From Lingula anatina (lineage: Eukaryota > Brachiopoda > Lingulata > Lingulida > Lingulidae): a DNA stretch of 64,000 nucleotides. Of the stretch, positions 34,231-48,930 are shown in pieces. The notes under the pieces are model-generated. The model saw only the letters and a list, made by a program, of their open reading frames with translations, was not told the DNA's origin and made no database searches. The stretch covers positions 678,729-742,728 of the forward strand of contig NW_019775969.1 of assembly GCF_001039355.2 (NCBI RefSeq). Reading direction: 5' to 3'. Every line of letters begins with the position of its first letter. The stretch's first letter is position 1. Position numbers and translations under genes: made by a program.

Positions 34231-37200
34231 TCGCCTGCAATACGGCTGTTGTAGAGAGCGTAACGTACTGTTTGCATGTGTAACCGTGCGGGGAGACTTG
34301 TGTCCGAATTGCACGATATATTTTATTTATGCATTTGATTACTACTGTGATAGCTGCACTCAATGTTATCGTTGTTAACATACAAACTAGGACAAATCAA
34401 ATAGACAAATCCTGAAAATCGCTATAGTATACATCCTGGGCAGTTTCTGTACCTGTAGCATGCAACGCCCAACGCAGCGAGCTGATGATTTCTGAAAGCA
34501 GTTAACTTGCAGGTAAGGTTGAATGAAAATGCGTGCCCTCGAAGCTTCAAAGATCTCGTGTTTTAATATTGCAAATGGGTTCTTTGCTTTCTATCTGTCA
34601 TCGCACAGTATCTCTTGAAAGTGTTTTTCAGAAGGAGCATTGATGATTCCCTCCCTATGCCCAAGCTGTTTAAGCGAAGAAAGGTCGATCCATTACTTCA
34701 CTGTAATCGACGTGTTAGGGATGATTAAGCAGCCATCAGTCGGGTGCGGTTCTCGGGAAACCGCCCGTTTAATTTTATAAGTGTAGACAGCTAAAGTAAA
34801 AGTACCTGTTTTAAGAAAAAGTACATGATCCCTATCAGTGGCTAAAACACCCTGTTATATTGAATCATGCAACCTTAATCAAGAGATAGTAGACTCCACA
34901 TAATGGGACTTACTTAAAAGGACCTAGAACGCGCGTCAGGTGCTTCCCCCTGATTAACTGTCGTTTAAATGACAAGCAGATTCATGAACGTCCGACGTGG
35001 GAATGGTTTATGTTGTACACTTTCAGTCCAGACACTTTTATGTTGCCGTTTTATCTAGATACTGAGGTGCGAAGTCCTCCATCATATTTAAGCTTCTTCA
35101 TCAGTCTTGAGTGCAGAGTTCCTGGAGAGCTTTAAGCACAATTACAGATAGATTACACTGTGTGAAAACATTTTACCATGTTGGATATGATACATTACGT
35201 GCTATTGAGATTTGTTTTGTGATTTAGTCTTTTCCCCTCTTTTTAACATTTGATTGACGATGCAGAGCCATCCGATGAACCATTAATTTGTCTGCTTTAT
35301 TTCTCGAGTTTCATATATTTTAATGGATATAGTTTATGGTGCAGGTTCTGTAATATATCAACAGCTGATCTTACCTGACATAAGCATCTTTCAGATCCCT
35401 GATGCTTTCACACTTATTTTGCAGCCTGAAAATTTCTGATATTGCGGTGGATACATGAAATCCCTGTGAAGGGTTTCAAAATCAAACTATTTTTTTCTTA
35501 TTCTTGATATCAAAACAAAAGTGTAGATCTTCGTGTATGCCAGACTATACACTATTATTACTAGTTCCTTATACTTTTTAAAAAGTACACATGTGAATAC
35601 ATTTGAAATGAAAAAATCACAAGAAGCATGAAGTGTAATTAAATGTAGCTGTATAAACTTGAAGTATTTTAAACCCGAATATTTAATGATGCCATGTCCC
35701 GAAGACACGTTTTTCGACTCTTTTTCCGCAACGGCTCAAAAATTCATAAATTAACATACAGCATCCAAAATTGTTTTCTGGGAGATTTTTTTTCGTTGGA
35801 ACCTAGTGATTTCCATTGGTAAATCGCAACATCTTGAACATTTATGCGTTTTCTCAAGTTTTTATGTTTCTTTTCCAATTGAAATGCTTAAAACATGTTA
35901 ATATGATGCCATATACTTCCCGTCAGGCACAAAATCCATTTTGTTTTGATGCAAAATTATCGCTTTTTCTTTTAAACCTCTAAAATTATTTGCTGATAAA
36001 AACATTTGTCTCTTACAATTTAGTGTTCTGCCACATGCTGTTCTCTCATCATAGTCTTCACTTTTGCTGCGATGATGTGCAAGTATTATGAACTATGTAT
36101 CTGGTGTTAATATCGTTACTGCTGAGCAAGTCAACACCAGTCTTGGCTTCGTTGACGGATGCCTGCATTAGCGGTGAATCCAGCTGTGGCGACCGAAGAA
36201 TTCCGCTCACATAGAGTTGGTGAAAGGATTTACGCTTTCAATAATTTTACCGACTTTTCAATTTTGTGCTCCAGGAGATTTTCGGCAAGTTCATTTGTAA
36301 GCTGCTCGGTATTTGCCAACATTGAGTGCATTGGTGTGATATACTCGAGTTTATGTCTGTGTGTGTATTTACATTTATTGTCTTCAACATCTGTAATTTG
36401 CTATCGTTTTTTATTTGGCTTCCCGAGTCATTCGGTTTTCAATTACATATTGTTATAATTACTTCAGTATATCAATACCTCATTGCACCCCATCCCAAAA
36501 TAGATAATCATTATTAATAATTATCTATAGCGTCGACATAATGTAAGTTTTGGGCAATTTCCCATACATATTTTAAGTTTATTAACCGTCCAGTTTCATT
36601 TACCCGCCTTCCAAAACAGTATTACACATTTGTGTGAAATTGCGAGCCAAACATGCCACAGTGAAGCCGTTTCATTAACGCTCTGGACTAAACACTTCAG
36701 AATCAAAATACACAATGAAATACAGAAATTGACAAAAATAAGCAAAAGCTGGTGGCGTGGATTTATTTATCGAGTATTTTTACATTTGAGGTCTCAATAG
36801 CACTTCAGTCTCTGTATGCTGTAGATGAAATAACCCCCTCCCCCGGAAAATGATATGTACATATTTGACTAAAGACCAACTATCTGTATTTGGTCTTATA
36901 AACCTATTAACATTTACCTGAAATGCAGTAAATGTGTACTTCTCAACAAAACTGCTGTCGCATTACTAATTGATTATATGCAGCATAAAACGATCTCCAT
37001 AAAAAGGCTACAGACGTCCATTCTAATATATTTCATGCAACCAATCGGTACTAAGAGTTAAACGTACTTAATTAGGAACTAATTTGTTCACTTATTATAT
37101 AAACAGATCAGCATTTTTGAACGTGCTTCTGTGTGCAACGCTATACAGGTTGTTTTGGTGTTAACCATTTTACTAATTTGTTTCCATTTCTAGCTATCAT

Positions 37201-39202
37201 CTTCAAGAATGGCAGTGCAAATCTGCGAAAGAGGCAGGTTAGAGGAGTATCTTATGGTATTGTAACCCATCTAATTAATCAACAATGCCTCTATGTTTGG
37301 GCTGATTTAAAACAATAAAAATAACCCACGAAAATATAAAATATCGACGTTTATATTTCTCGTTGCAATGTATAAGCATAGGCAACTCAAAGCTTTAATC
37401 GTCAATTTAACACCTTTCAATTTTGAGGTGAGTAAGCAAGTGGTATGGCGCATAACTTCATCCCTGAACAAAATTTTGTCAAGACAATTGGCAGAGTTGA
37501 CCACAAGTGAATGGGCTACAATCCCGTGTCGTCGTTTTGGTTTGATGTTTTTTTAATCGAGTTAAGAGCCCCTAATTACAGATTTTCATTAAACAAAGCC
37601 ATTGTTTTGCTTTATCAACGATAAAATCTATTACTTCTAAGAAAAATCGCTGGCAGGGTTTTGGAGTACTAAATGGTGTCATTAAATCGGTGTTGAAACG
37701 GTGATCGTGGGTGCTCAGATAAAGGAATAATATGAGAAACCGATTTTTCAATTTTTACCCCAAAATCGCAATTATGACGTCACCCGTAAGATAACATATG
37801 TATAAATGTTAATTAATTTAGTCACTGATCATTGAAGATTTATCTATTACCCAAAAGAATGTATGTAAGGCAGTAAATAAGGAGATTGCATCGAAGGGTG
37901 ACAATATCCTAAACTAATTTTGATGACGGTTTACCGATGTAACGGACCAAACGAGAATATACAGTACATATATATATATACAAAAAGCTTTACAAGATTT
38001 ATGCACTGTGTTAAAAGTATTATTTATGTTTCGGTCCTTATTCAAAAACTTAATGAATTTTACTTTTCCAGGGAATAGGCTTAGATGACGTTATATAAGT
38101 GAGTATCATATACGCTATAGAAACTTGTTTTTGTTGATTTCAATGACTCTTTGTCAAAATGTGTGTGGCCTTAAATTTCTGAGAAAGCAGAACGCTGGGA
38201 AACCTGCTGCGGTTTTGACTGATGGTATTAAGAAAAAGAGTCGCATCATACACGCAAAACTTCATTTACTTGAACTGCACGTGGCGAGTGCGTAACCTCG
38301 CATAACGCCGTTGCCGTTACAGGTGTCTTCATCGTAAACAAAGCGACACTTGTTACATTTTATAATCAGTCGCAAGCAGATAGAGGAGAATCTCAATATT
38401 AATTCTGTAGCTCGGAGTAGAATAAGCTACCAAGTTTTTGTTCGTCAATTTACAATCTACAAATTTTAAGATACACGTTACATTCTAAATAACTCGCAGA
38501 ATAGTATTAATCTTTAATAACTTGTTGCCGTTTTTATTTTCCTGTGATCATAGACAATGAATAACCCTGTCTGTCTGTAGCAGTATTTACCAGCAGATGA
38601 GATATGTGTTGATTTATTGCGATCAATGATAGGAGTAGTGAGATAACGGTTAAGTGAAAAAGGTAGAAATGTGTTTTGAGTGAGACTTGTTGACCCAGGA
38701 GACAGGAGCCAATTAATAACATTTTGGAGAAATATTCATATCTCTGTAACGAGACGCCATTTTAGCTCTTAGGTTGATTCGCTTGATTTATGTAACCTCT
38801 GCTTAAAAGTACCACAAGATCAATAGCTTTACTCCGATAACAACCTGCATAATGATTTCTGGAAATATTGGAATAATTGAATAATTTTGTATTTTTGAAG
38901 GAAGAGCTTAACATGCTCCACCATTCTGATGTAAAAAGCGACCTTTTTCAATCTTTTGATTCTTTAAATGAAAGAAGATAATGAGCAGTCTTACCCAATA
39001 TAATACCGAGCTGTTTGCATAACTATCACGTTTTCTTTACATCTCTGATAATCTGTACTTCATCTGTGACGCTAGACACAAATGCTAATAGGTAAGTGAT
39101 TATAACAAATCTAGATCTTAACTGCGTCAAGATTATTACTGTCATGGACATACCTGTGATGTTAAGAAGTAAAAGCATCAGCATTTAATTTACAGGCAGC
39201 AA

Positions 39203-39224
39203 TATCCTCATAATTATGAGGATA
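39203..39224. repeat. 22-bp perfect palindrome
   Basis: The right half is the exact reverse complement of TATCCTCATAA, with no spacer. It could be a dimer-binding site or chance in AT-rich sequence. Confidence 0.8.
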
Positions 39225-42200
39225 ATAGAGGGCGATGCAAAGAAACTGGAGACCCTGTCCTATAAACAACCATTATCTCTCTGGGATTTCTTTGCGCGGA
39301 GCAGATCGTTAGAGCAGAGTATACACAACGTCGCCAGTCTATGACAGATTGCCAATTTAACTCCTCTTCGAGGAACAAATCCCATAGGTAAATTTTTCTT
39401 TATTTTTTTCTCAAGTCTTTCTAAGTTGCAGTCTTGTATCGAGCGAGTATTGAGTCGCATGAGACAATTTTGGTCACATGCAATTCAAATGACATATATA
39501 CAGTAGGGAAAAGTACAGAATTAGCCGGAGACTTATGATACGTAGGAATATCTGGTGAAAATTATTCTAAGGTTCCGGTAGAAGGTATCATCTCGTAAGG
39601 ATTTGAGACCAGGCTTACTTGTGACACTAGTATTTTTTTTTTTTTTTTTTTTTTGGGGGGGGGGGAGTGGGGCATAACACAAAGCACAGAGGAACATTCA
39701 GTGTATAGGCAACAAACTTACACGTTGAGTGCATAACCTGGTGTCATTTTCTTTTTTTTTTCTACCATGTTGTTATTGCATTACTAAATCTAAATGAACT
39801 TGATTTTAATCGACCCACTGGGACGATATAGCAAATTGGTTGTGTAAGAAAATAACACTTTGACGTGACTTTTTGAAGACGAAAACAAGATGAACTGATA
39901 CAGTATCGTCATGTATATACATATTACAATCATGAGGAAATAAATATTATAGATATTGGTATTTTAAGACGAGTTTTCAGTCAATGTCGGTCTACCCTAG
40001 AACTTGGTGGGGTCGACCTACATGTGCATGTTACTTATTTCGTATACAAGATTTATTTCAGCAGTATTTGTGATTACAATTTCAAACTATAGGAGCCCTT
40101 TACAAGGTACATAAGTAGGGCAACTTACCTCAAAGAAAATTGCATCTGGCAAAACAATGAAATAGGATGCACTATAAAAAACGCATTGATGATAATTTAT
40201 TGAGCTGTAATATGGAAAATATACATAAGAAATTGGTGTCGATCGTGATGTTGGGTTGTTGCTGGATTAGATTGTCAGTCCAGTAGATTTACTACACTGT
40301 ACCTGTCTTTTTGTCTTCTGTGCTATCACGCTATGTACAGTCAGACCAGCGGCTCTCATAAGGGATTAGATTGGCTTTCGAGAGCTAAAACTGGTTACCA
40401 GACGATCTTGACTGGGCAAGCACCTTTAGATTGAATCACTCTTATTCAGTCTTGGTGTTATGATCTGTATTAACACGATAAATAAATCATACTGTGGTTA
40501 AACAAGGCGTGGGTTTACGGTTTGTATTGTGTGAGGCACTGTGTTATCGCTCACTTCTTATCATGTAAATAGGCAAAGTAGCACTTATTGGTTGTCATTT
40601 TTATTGCTAAATCTTTGAGTGCTCAGGAACCGACTCCTCCTTCCTTTTACACTCTACTGTGTGTCTCTGTCTCCCACATCTTTCAGCTGTAAAGACGGAT
40701 CTAAGGGGGGGGGGGTGCTGAGCCCTAGTCTTTTCTAAAGGGGGTGAGATGTAATAGAAATAGGTTTGGCATCTCTTGACAGACTAGCAGAAAATAAAGT
40801 TATGATTATTTGCCAACTGCGTTGTTTGGTACTCTTCAGTATCATCATTATCAAATGAGCAATCAATTAAATCAATTACCGAGCACTGTAACTGACTTAG
40901 TGTTAGGCCTTCGATATAAATTGGAGAGGTTTCTTCTCGAAGTCTCTATTTCCGATTGATTTACATTGGCCTTTCGTGACATGAGTCGAAAATATTGTAA
41001 TGTGCCCACGTAATTAGCGTTGTGTCCAACGACGTGCTATAAATGAAAAATATTTTTTTTAAACAAAATCCATTACTTTTCTTTTGTACGCCTAGCTTGA
41101 GTTGGGATCGTTTATCAATTCTCATGGGACCGTTTTTAGAAGTCATATTTCAGTTTTTTTTTAACATAAGGCATAATGAAAAAAGAGATTCAAACTTTTC
41201 CATTTTTATGTAAAATAAATGTGATATTTGCATACTGTAAATGCGGAAAGTACTCGTAGTTCATAGCAGTGGAAAATAAACAACAAAATGCTTTATTTGT
41301 TGAATAATTTAAACTATTTTCCTTTGGCAATGATTTTTAGTGGTATGGTAAGTAGGCTTTCTTACAGAACCGACAATGCCTCGATATCGTTGCCACCACT
41401 GTATACAGAACAGAAATAACTTCTATCAAGCATTGCTATTCAAACCAGAGACCGTTACTATATTAGAGGTATTTATTTATTAATGAATGCTGACAGCCAA
41501 AGAAGATTGAATATGATGAAATCCCGACCAGCTACAATATGTACAATTATGGACGAAGACTTGGGATAGAAACCTATAGAATATCGAAATAGAGGTGACT
41601 TCCCCTTATTAATTCAAAAATACCTCACTCGACGAGCGCCATAAAAGATTAATTAGGAATCTAGCAGATGGTGCGCAATCACAGCGCCGGTATGGCGTAT
41701 GAGGACAAGTAGGCCTATCACTCGCAGTTCATAACGTTTGACCATGCCACTGACTCTTGGAGAAACTTACAGAACTTACAAAGCTTTGTTCCATACAAAT
41801 CTTAAGAAAAAAGGGGAAAAACACAGAGAGGGAGAGATATGTAGAGATATAGTAATATATGGTAATTACAAAATAAGGCCAAAAAGAAAAAAAGAAAGAG
41901 GAAAATGATTAAAACCGATGCTTGAGCCACGCTACAAAGGCTTACCGGTACCTAAGTCAATAGTCGATATATAGCAAATGTTGCGGTAGCTGTATCAACT
42001 CGTGTTCGAGTTTATCTTCCCAGTAATGTAAACGTTGCATGTTCAAAGAAGCTTCGCTTTTCAATATCAGGACGAAATAAAGTAGATACGATACACTTGA
42101 CCATAAGATCCCGCCATGGTAACAAAGAAACGAACGGGGAGAAAATTAAAATAACCATTTTATGTTGTCCTCCAAATAAACATGCAATAAATCAGAGAGT

Positions 42201-45200
42201 AAATAAACGATGCATCAGTATCTTAAACGAGTCGCCTTTCATCGTCCCAATATAAGGCAAAATAAGGTGTTTTTGCATTGCACGTTCTTCCTTACATTTT
42301 ACTTTCTTTGGCTGCAAGACAATGCGACAGAAGATTGGATCATTGCGTGAGGTGTAAAAGGTCGGTTAGGGTTGTTGACCTACGAAGACTTGGCAAGTCT
42401 TCTCCAAGGGAAAATATCGCATGGCGCCCCTTGTTTATTATCTTTAGGAGCCCACATTGGACAAATCCGGCAATAACGTTACAGGCACTGGTTCAGTCTG
42501 AACTCATAACTCACACGGAGAGAGGATGTAGCATGTATCGGTGAGTGAGTATAATGATGATTTAAAGGCGATTTCCATCAGATCAATGGTTCAGAGATAA
42601 CCTTTGATATAGATATGTGTCTTTTAATGATTTCATCGAATTTGGAGTTTCTATTTGATTTCTGGCTTTTCGCCCCATAGCTGTAAGCACTGACGGGTGA
42701 CGCCTGGGTTCACTGCCTGTCAGTAATGCAATATAAGGGATTGGTCAAAAAGTCAAAGATAAAGAAAAAAGGAAAAAAGAGGCACTTGTGAATTATTGAC
42801 CTTTTTTCAATTATGGTCTTACAGGTGCGTATTCAGTATTTATTTGTTTTGTCTAATTTTAAACGTGTGCATAAAGACGCGATTTTATCTTCTGTCCTTA
42901 GATTATCTGAAGTCCTTTAATAAGATTGGGACACATTTAGAAAGCTGATTAACAGCTAAATTTAGATACAATTTATTTTCAATTAAGGTAATCAACTCTT
43001 CGTGCAAAATATCGTGCGAAGCTTTTGCTTTCCTGCTATTTGATCCAGCTAGTGGAAGTTAGCTTCAACTGAAGACTGATCGTCTTTCATATTTCACGTC
43101 TTTTCGTTTCTGGTGACAAGTTGTTGAAATCATTTGGTTTCAGTAAATGTTTTTTTATATGTCACTTCTGATCAAATGTGTCTGCATTTGTCAAATAATT
43201 AGAAGTTTCGTAAATTTTAGATTGGCATGTACTATCATCGGTATACATGTACATTGTTATAAACATGCCACTGCTTTGATATTAGAATCTGTCTGACAGC
43301 TTATTTGTGTTTATCTGAGGTCACTATTCAGGTTTCCCCGTTTTTGCAATGCCGACGGGATTCTGCATTACATTTCTGCCAAGATTAACAGCAAATGATG
43401 AGGAATGTTAATCAGTGTTGCTTTTAAGAAAAAAAAAACGAAATGGTATCATTTTGCGAACATTTTACATGTTAACGTGGAAGGATGCTAACGAGTTCGC
43501 TTTTGTATAGCGTTCTATGCATACTACATATAAAGTAGACTATCTCTGCCTCTGTCCCGACTTCTATGGTTAAATGGATACTATACTAAGGTATATAAAT
43601 GTCCCATATTTTCAATTTAAGCATCCTGCAAAGTTACTTATCTTTCCCAATTCAGAGCTTGACTACAATAAAATCCCTCAAATAAAAGCATCTGGAGTCG
43701 ATACTTCCTTCCGAAATGTACAGGAAGAAATAGAAGTCTAAGTAACTAGACATGACCAGTCATTTAGAAATGAATTTTTTAATTAGAAATTGAATAAAAC
43801 ATTCCAAGCGCAAGGGTAGGTCGAGTAATGATTCGTGAGCAGGACAAAAATTGCTTTTTTCGAGGAAATTTCGATTTGGTGGTAAAGTCCTGGATATTAT
43901 TACTTTCAATTGAGGACTCTTTATTTACACAGGTTCCCTGGAAACGCATAGTCATGTATTACATTCTTTTTATCATTACCTTCTTATTAAAGTTTAATCT
44001 AAGTGCAACATTAGTTACTGATACTTGTCAGTAGGTCTACCCATCTAGCGTAAAGCATAATAATTTGTATAATACTGTAATGTCTGTAATGGCATTCATC
44101 ATCCAGCGATTCAAACAGAAGTGCCAGAAAGGCAAACGCCTTACGCATACTGCGCACTTAACTTCTCTGCATGGACTAATATTTGTATCCTATTTTTTCT
44201 TTACTATCCATATCTTTCAGATATAACACTAATGTAAACGGCACGGAAGTATATATGTGACCATCTGCACTGATATATGAACGCATTGTGAAATGTTTGG
44301 TAACATAATCTCCGTAGCTGCTCACAATACAGGTAAGTTAGGCTGCCTGCATGTTTAATCTTCTTCATTTAAATAAGTCAGTGCTATTTGACTGAGATGC
44401 CAAACCATGTATGCTTATTTTTAAATATCAAAACGGGTCGAGAAAACCACATTAATATCATGCCATGCGAAAAAATCTCTTACGGATTGCAGTTGAATGT
44501 TTCTTTGTTCACATGAAAAAAAATATTTTCATATTTTCATGTCATTTAAATCATTGAAGTACACAAGAGATAAAAAACCGAAAGCATGGCAACAATAACA
44601 AAAGGTATTTCAGGCCATATATGCTGGAGCCAAATGATTTACAAAAAAGTTTAGAATTACAAAAGATTCATGTATCGATTCCTGACAAAACGCATGCCAT
44701 AAAAGACAAAATCTTCACCCTCGCGATGTACACAAATGCATTGTATATGCAGCTCTCAGCGTTTTCCTTTCCGTCTCTAACAAATGGATTAGTAATTATT
44801 TTTAGTCGTTGTTACCCATAGTTCCTGATGCACGGTTTTTACATAGCGTCACACTTAGCCGGTAAATCCTCAATGGTGCCCTCCAAAAAAAGGTAGATCG
44901 GGCTAACATTTATAGAAATGCCATAAGTTGACATTTAAAAGTAATGAAGAATGCGTAGGGACACTTATCAACGAGTGGTGGCTTTAAAATCAGATTCGGT
45001 TCGGAATTGCGTTCAAATGATTATCGATAACTTTGTGTTGCTGTAAAGATCACCGTTATTGAGCTGAGTTACTATGAAGGAGATAGCATCATGAAGTCTG
45101 AAGAGTCAGATTAGTGTGCAATTGTAACAGAACAAAAGGTTTGTGATTTGCATCAGTCAGCTGGTTTTCATTCTTTATATAACATTCGACCTACCTTACA

Positions 45201-46480
45201 CTTATGTAACGTTTTAAATCTGTGAAGAACATTCCTTTTTTAATTTAGTCCGTTTGTTCGTGTACATGCCACATATATTTGTCGTATGTCCTTTGAAAAT
45301 CTCAGAGGGAAACATAGCAGGATGTTTTTGAGGTTGCTCTAGAGTATGCTATAAGGTCTTTTGGGAAAAAATGTATAATCAAGAAAACGTGGTACGTACC
45401 GGGTACATATACCTGTACTGTCAAAATGGGTGGTTGATTTAACTGCTCTGTCGTCTTTAAGTAGATATCAAAGAAGGTTAGCGTGCGCAAGGTTTTTCTC
45501 AGATAAAAAGAAAATAATTTTTGTGTTAGCAACTTCCTGCTCTTTGCAACACTCGCTAGGTTGTAGCATGTACACATTTGGCAGAAGATGGCAAACTACA
45601 CTGTTTTTTATTTGAAATGGGCCTTCGCTTTATGCGCAGTTGCTTCATGAACTCTTTTCGTCACGGCATTCCAGCACATTAACATGCATTGTAAAGGTGT
45701 TTTGTGTTGTGTGCAAAGACACTGAAGCCAAAAAAAAAGCCATGTTTATTCACATACATCAAACCAGGCTCCTTGGCACATATGCGGAGGGATTTATAAC
45801 GTTTGTATGGCACTACTTTGCAAAACTTCCTGTTATTTTCAAACAGCTTTGTGCACCTTGATGTACTGGTGCTTATTTGACTCTAAGACTCTCTCAGGTA
45901 CACATCTCTCTATTACATCTCGATGTCATGACCAGGTCCACGGGTCACGAGAACAGTTATTCTGATGCCGTACATAACAAGTGCTCGAATGTCAAATGAT
46001 GTTTGCCGGCAGCCATGACGTTTTGCACTGCGCTAACACGAAAACGTGCTTAAATTGGCATGTAACACATTGCGTTAATACTAGAAACTAAGCTGTCGTT
46101 TTAAAAAACGTTTTGCATGCTGTAGAAGCATTAAATTCCAAGCAACATGTTGGAGGGGCCGGGCATCTTTACTGAAGAAAAGGCATGTGCATTTACTTGA
46201 CATTGGCTCGTTGTCAGTACTAACTGGTGTTCAGGGCCTGATTTCTGCATAAGCAGCAGACTAAAGGGACTAAGCAAGTGGTTAGAACACCACAACTGGG
46301 GGGAGGGGGGCACCAAGCTGTCAAAGTAAGAAGTATACTTAAAAGGAAAAAAGGGTTTAATAAGATCTGAGAAAAAAAACCTTTGGACTACAGAGAAAAA
46401 AAAACAGAAGAATATATGGAAAGGATATACATACTTGTAAAAATGGGGTTTTGATTGCAGCATGCTATCTGTTCCGGCAT

Positions 46481-46511
46481 GGGGGTGGGGGTGGGGGGGT
46501 GTTGGTGGGGG
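46481..46511 (+). other. G-quadruplex-like motif
   Basis: G5-T-G5-T-G7, a 7-base loop, then G5 fits the pattern of four G runs with short loops on the plus strand. Confidence 0.65.
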
Positions 46512-47624
46512 ACAACGTGGTGCTGGGAGTGCTTAGGGCACCAAGAGGCCCAAATCTGGCCCTGTTGATATTGTGTGAAGTTTTTTTCTTATCTGCATCA
46601 TGACACTTTAAAGTGTTAAAGCGTCGCTCTTAGCACGGTGCAGCGAATCGTTTTAAGACAATTAGATGAAGAGACGTTGCAAAATGCGCAGTTTGATGTC
46701 AACGTTTCACCGGAAATTATTTTGATAGTGAAAATGGGATATGCAAATCATACGTGGGAAGTAATTGAGAGAGGAAGCAAAAATACAGAAAACACTAAAT
46801 AAAAGGGCATTTTAAAGGAGTGTTGAAAATGAGAAATGAAAACTGCTTTCACATTTTTAATCCTTAAGCCTTGAGTTTGCCATACTAATTCAGGCAAAAG
46901 AGGACCAACAGTGTCATAATGCTCGTTATATGCATAAAAAGAAATTTGCATCCTGGTGCGTGAATAACGTTTGAGTTAGGTACAGAAATCTCGTGTTTGT
47001 ATCATTGACATCTGAAATAAAGCACTTGCTGCTGGTAGGGCGGGGTTATATAAGGTGTGACAGCACATAAAAAGCAACCAGATTGAAAATGCTACCACAC
47101 ATATTTGGACACTAGAGACATAGGCCTTATTAAAAGTCACTATCAGTATGCATCCCTTTTTTGATACCAACAAAGTGTACGGCCTATGGCCTACTGCTGA
47201 TTCAACTAGGTTCGCAGTAGCCAATCCTCGTCCACGTTATTTAATGGATATTTTTCACTTCAGCTATGTAGTTTTATGCTAAAACTGTCAGATTGTGTAC
47301 AGAGCATATTGCTTAAACTAATATTGTAAGAAAGATATAATAACTTTTGTCATATAATAGGAGGACTATTTGTGTATCAGTTCCTCATTTCCGCCATAGC
47401 TCATCACGCAAAGCGGCTTGTTATTTAGGGTGGCAACAAAGTTCCTGTACATCTCAGTCCGTTTTTTTTTTTTTTTTTTTTTTTGCAAACGTTTAGGTGG
47501 TATCACATCTGTTTCACTTACGCGTCTTTTATTTGACTTTTATGTCTGAAGATTGAAAGAGTCGGACAAACTGTTAAAGAAAATAAATACTTTATTACGC
47601 GATCTTAAAGAACGCAGTCGTAGG

Positions 47625-47628
<4 letters not shown>

Positions 47629-47659
<31 letters not shown>
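47629..47659. repeat. (CA)n microsatellite
   Basis: A CA run of about 30 bp; the overlapping short frames are artefacts. Confidence 0.92.
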
Positions 47660-47660
<1 letters not shown>

Positions 47661-48667
47661 TATGATTTGTGCACTATTGTAAATACATGTATATTACACC
47701 AAACTGTTACGCGACACATTTGGCATTGGGCAGGTACAAATGTACCTTGGTTCATTTCCCAGCAGGCACGCCATCTGCGTGTGGCAGGCATCCCGAATGA
47801 CAGTGATTTGCGTCCATATGAACGCAATAGTTGACATAAAGATAGTTTAATTCAAAAGGTCTAAAGGAGGAAAAGTTTTTTCTTTAGTCTAATTATCTTT
47901 TCCCTTGTGCCAAGACGAGAGACATCTCTGTGGGACACAAAATTAAATTATGAGCCAAGGGCGATGTCACCAAATACAGTCGCTACAGGTTAACATTTAA
48001 GTCAGCTTTGCCAAATAAAGGTGATGGTTACAGCATGCAGCTTAAATTGACTGCATGAGTTCAAAAATTGAATAAAACATTAATTCTGATCACGTTGAAA
48101 TCTCCCCATTGACAATTCATAATAACAACGTACCATGTAAATAAAAAAATCAAAGTATTGCTGCCCTTTGTTCTAGGAATGGCAAAGCTACAATGGAAAA
48201 TGTAACTTTGACCGTGACTTGTAGGGGGTCGAGTTTGAGATTTTGCAGAGCGATTGATATCTTTCAACAGAAGAGCAAACTTTGAAGTTAAGGTTATACA
48301 ATCTCAGACCGGGTGAAATAAGCTAAAACATTCCACTGTTCAAAGAAACTGCGAACCAATCCAAGACAGCGGTCACACACGGTAGATGGATTGATCTGAC
48401 TTCACCCAAGCGAATCAATCAGGGTTTAGTTTTTGAGTAATGTTACCACTAAATGTAATGGTTTTTTGATGCCTAGACATTTACAGCTCAATCAAGATGT
48501 ACCTTGTTTTTCGTTTAATGTTTATACCACTGGGAAGTAAACTTCTGAATGAAATATATCTGAACTCCTATTTCCCCCGCAGGTCAGGGGCTTGATATTT
48601 AATGTGTTTTCGCAATCATCTGTTAGGATTGAATCAGGTTTTATCCCTCGCGGTTTCTTAATACCTG

Positions 48668-48930
48668 AAGGGATTCTTACGACTCATTTCTATTGAAACT
48701 ATCAGTCTAGGTAGATAGATCTAACTCCGCGGGGACTCTCGCTGAGTGCTATGAGTTGAAATGCCTCCTCCTGGCGTCGAGTTGAATGCAGAAAAGCTGG
48801 TGATTATACTTGTACGTTGTAAACAACAGGAGGCGTATCAATCTGTAAAACTGATTGCATTCAGCAAAAGTCCCCACAGAGTTAGATCGATCTACGTAGA
48901 TCGGTAGTTTCAATGGGAATGAACCCTTAG
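48668..48930. mobile_element. Diverged inverted-repeat (MITE-like) element
   Basis: Two arms of about 110 bp pair around 48800. The left has ATTGAAACTATCAG, AGATCTAACTCCGCGGGGAC and GCTGAGTGC. The right has the complements of ATTGAAACTACCGA, CGATCTAACTCTGTGGGGAC and GCTGAATGC. The pair GCCTCCTCCTG/GCCTCCTGTTG extends it inward. No coding capacity or clear target duplication. Confidence 0.65.

Larger units (their letters stand above)
31750..48667. other. Gene-poor interval downstream of the vasopressin-type gene
   Basis: No exon I can support. Contents include microsatellites at 34196-34227 (TC) and 47629-47659 (CA), a T run joined to a G run (39631-39665), a 22-bp palindrome (39203-39224), and a G-rich quadruplex-like motif (46481-46511). 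An 88-codon frame at 42278-42544 ends at a donor-like CG|GTGAGT but starts at TTG and has no recognisable domain. Confidence 0.55.
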
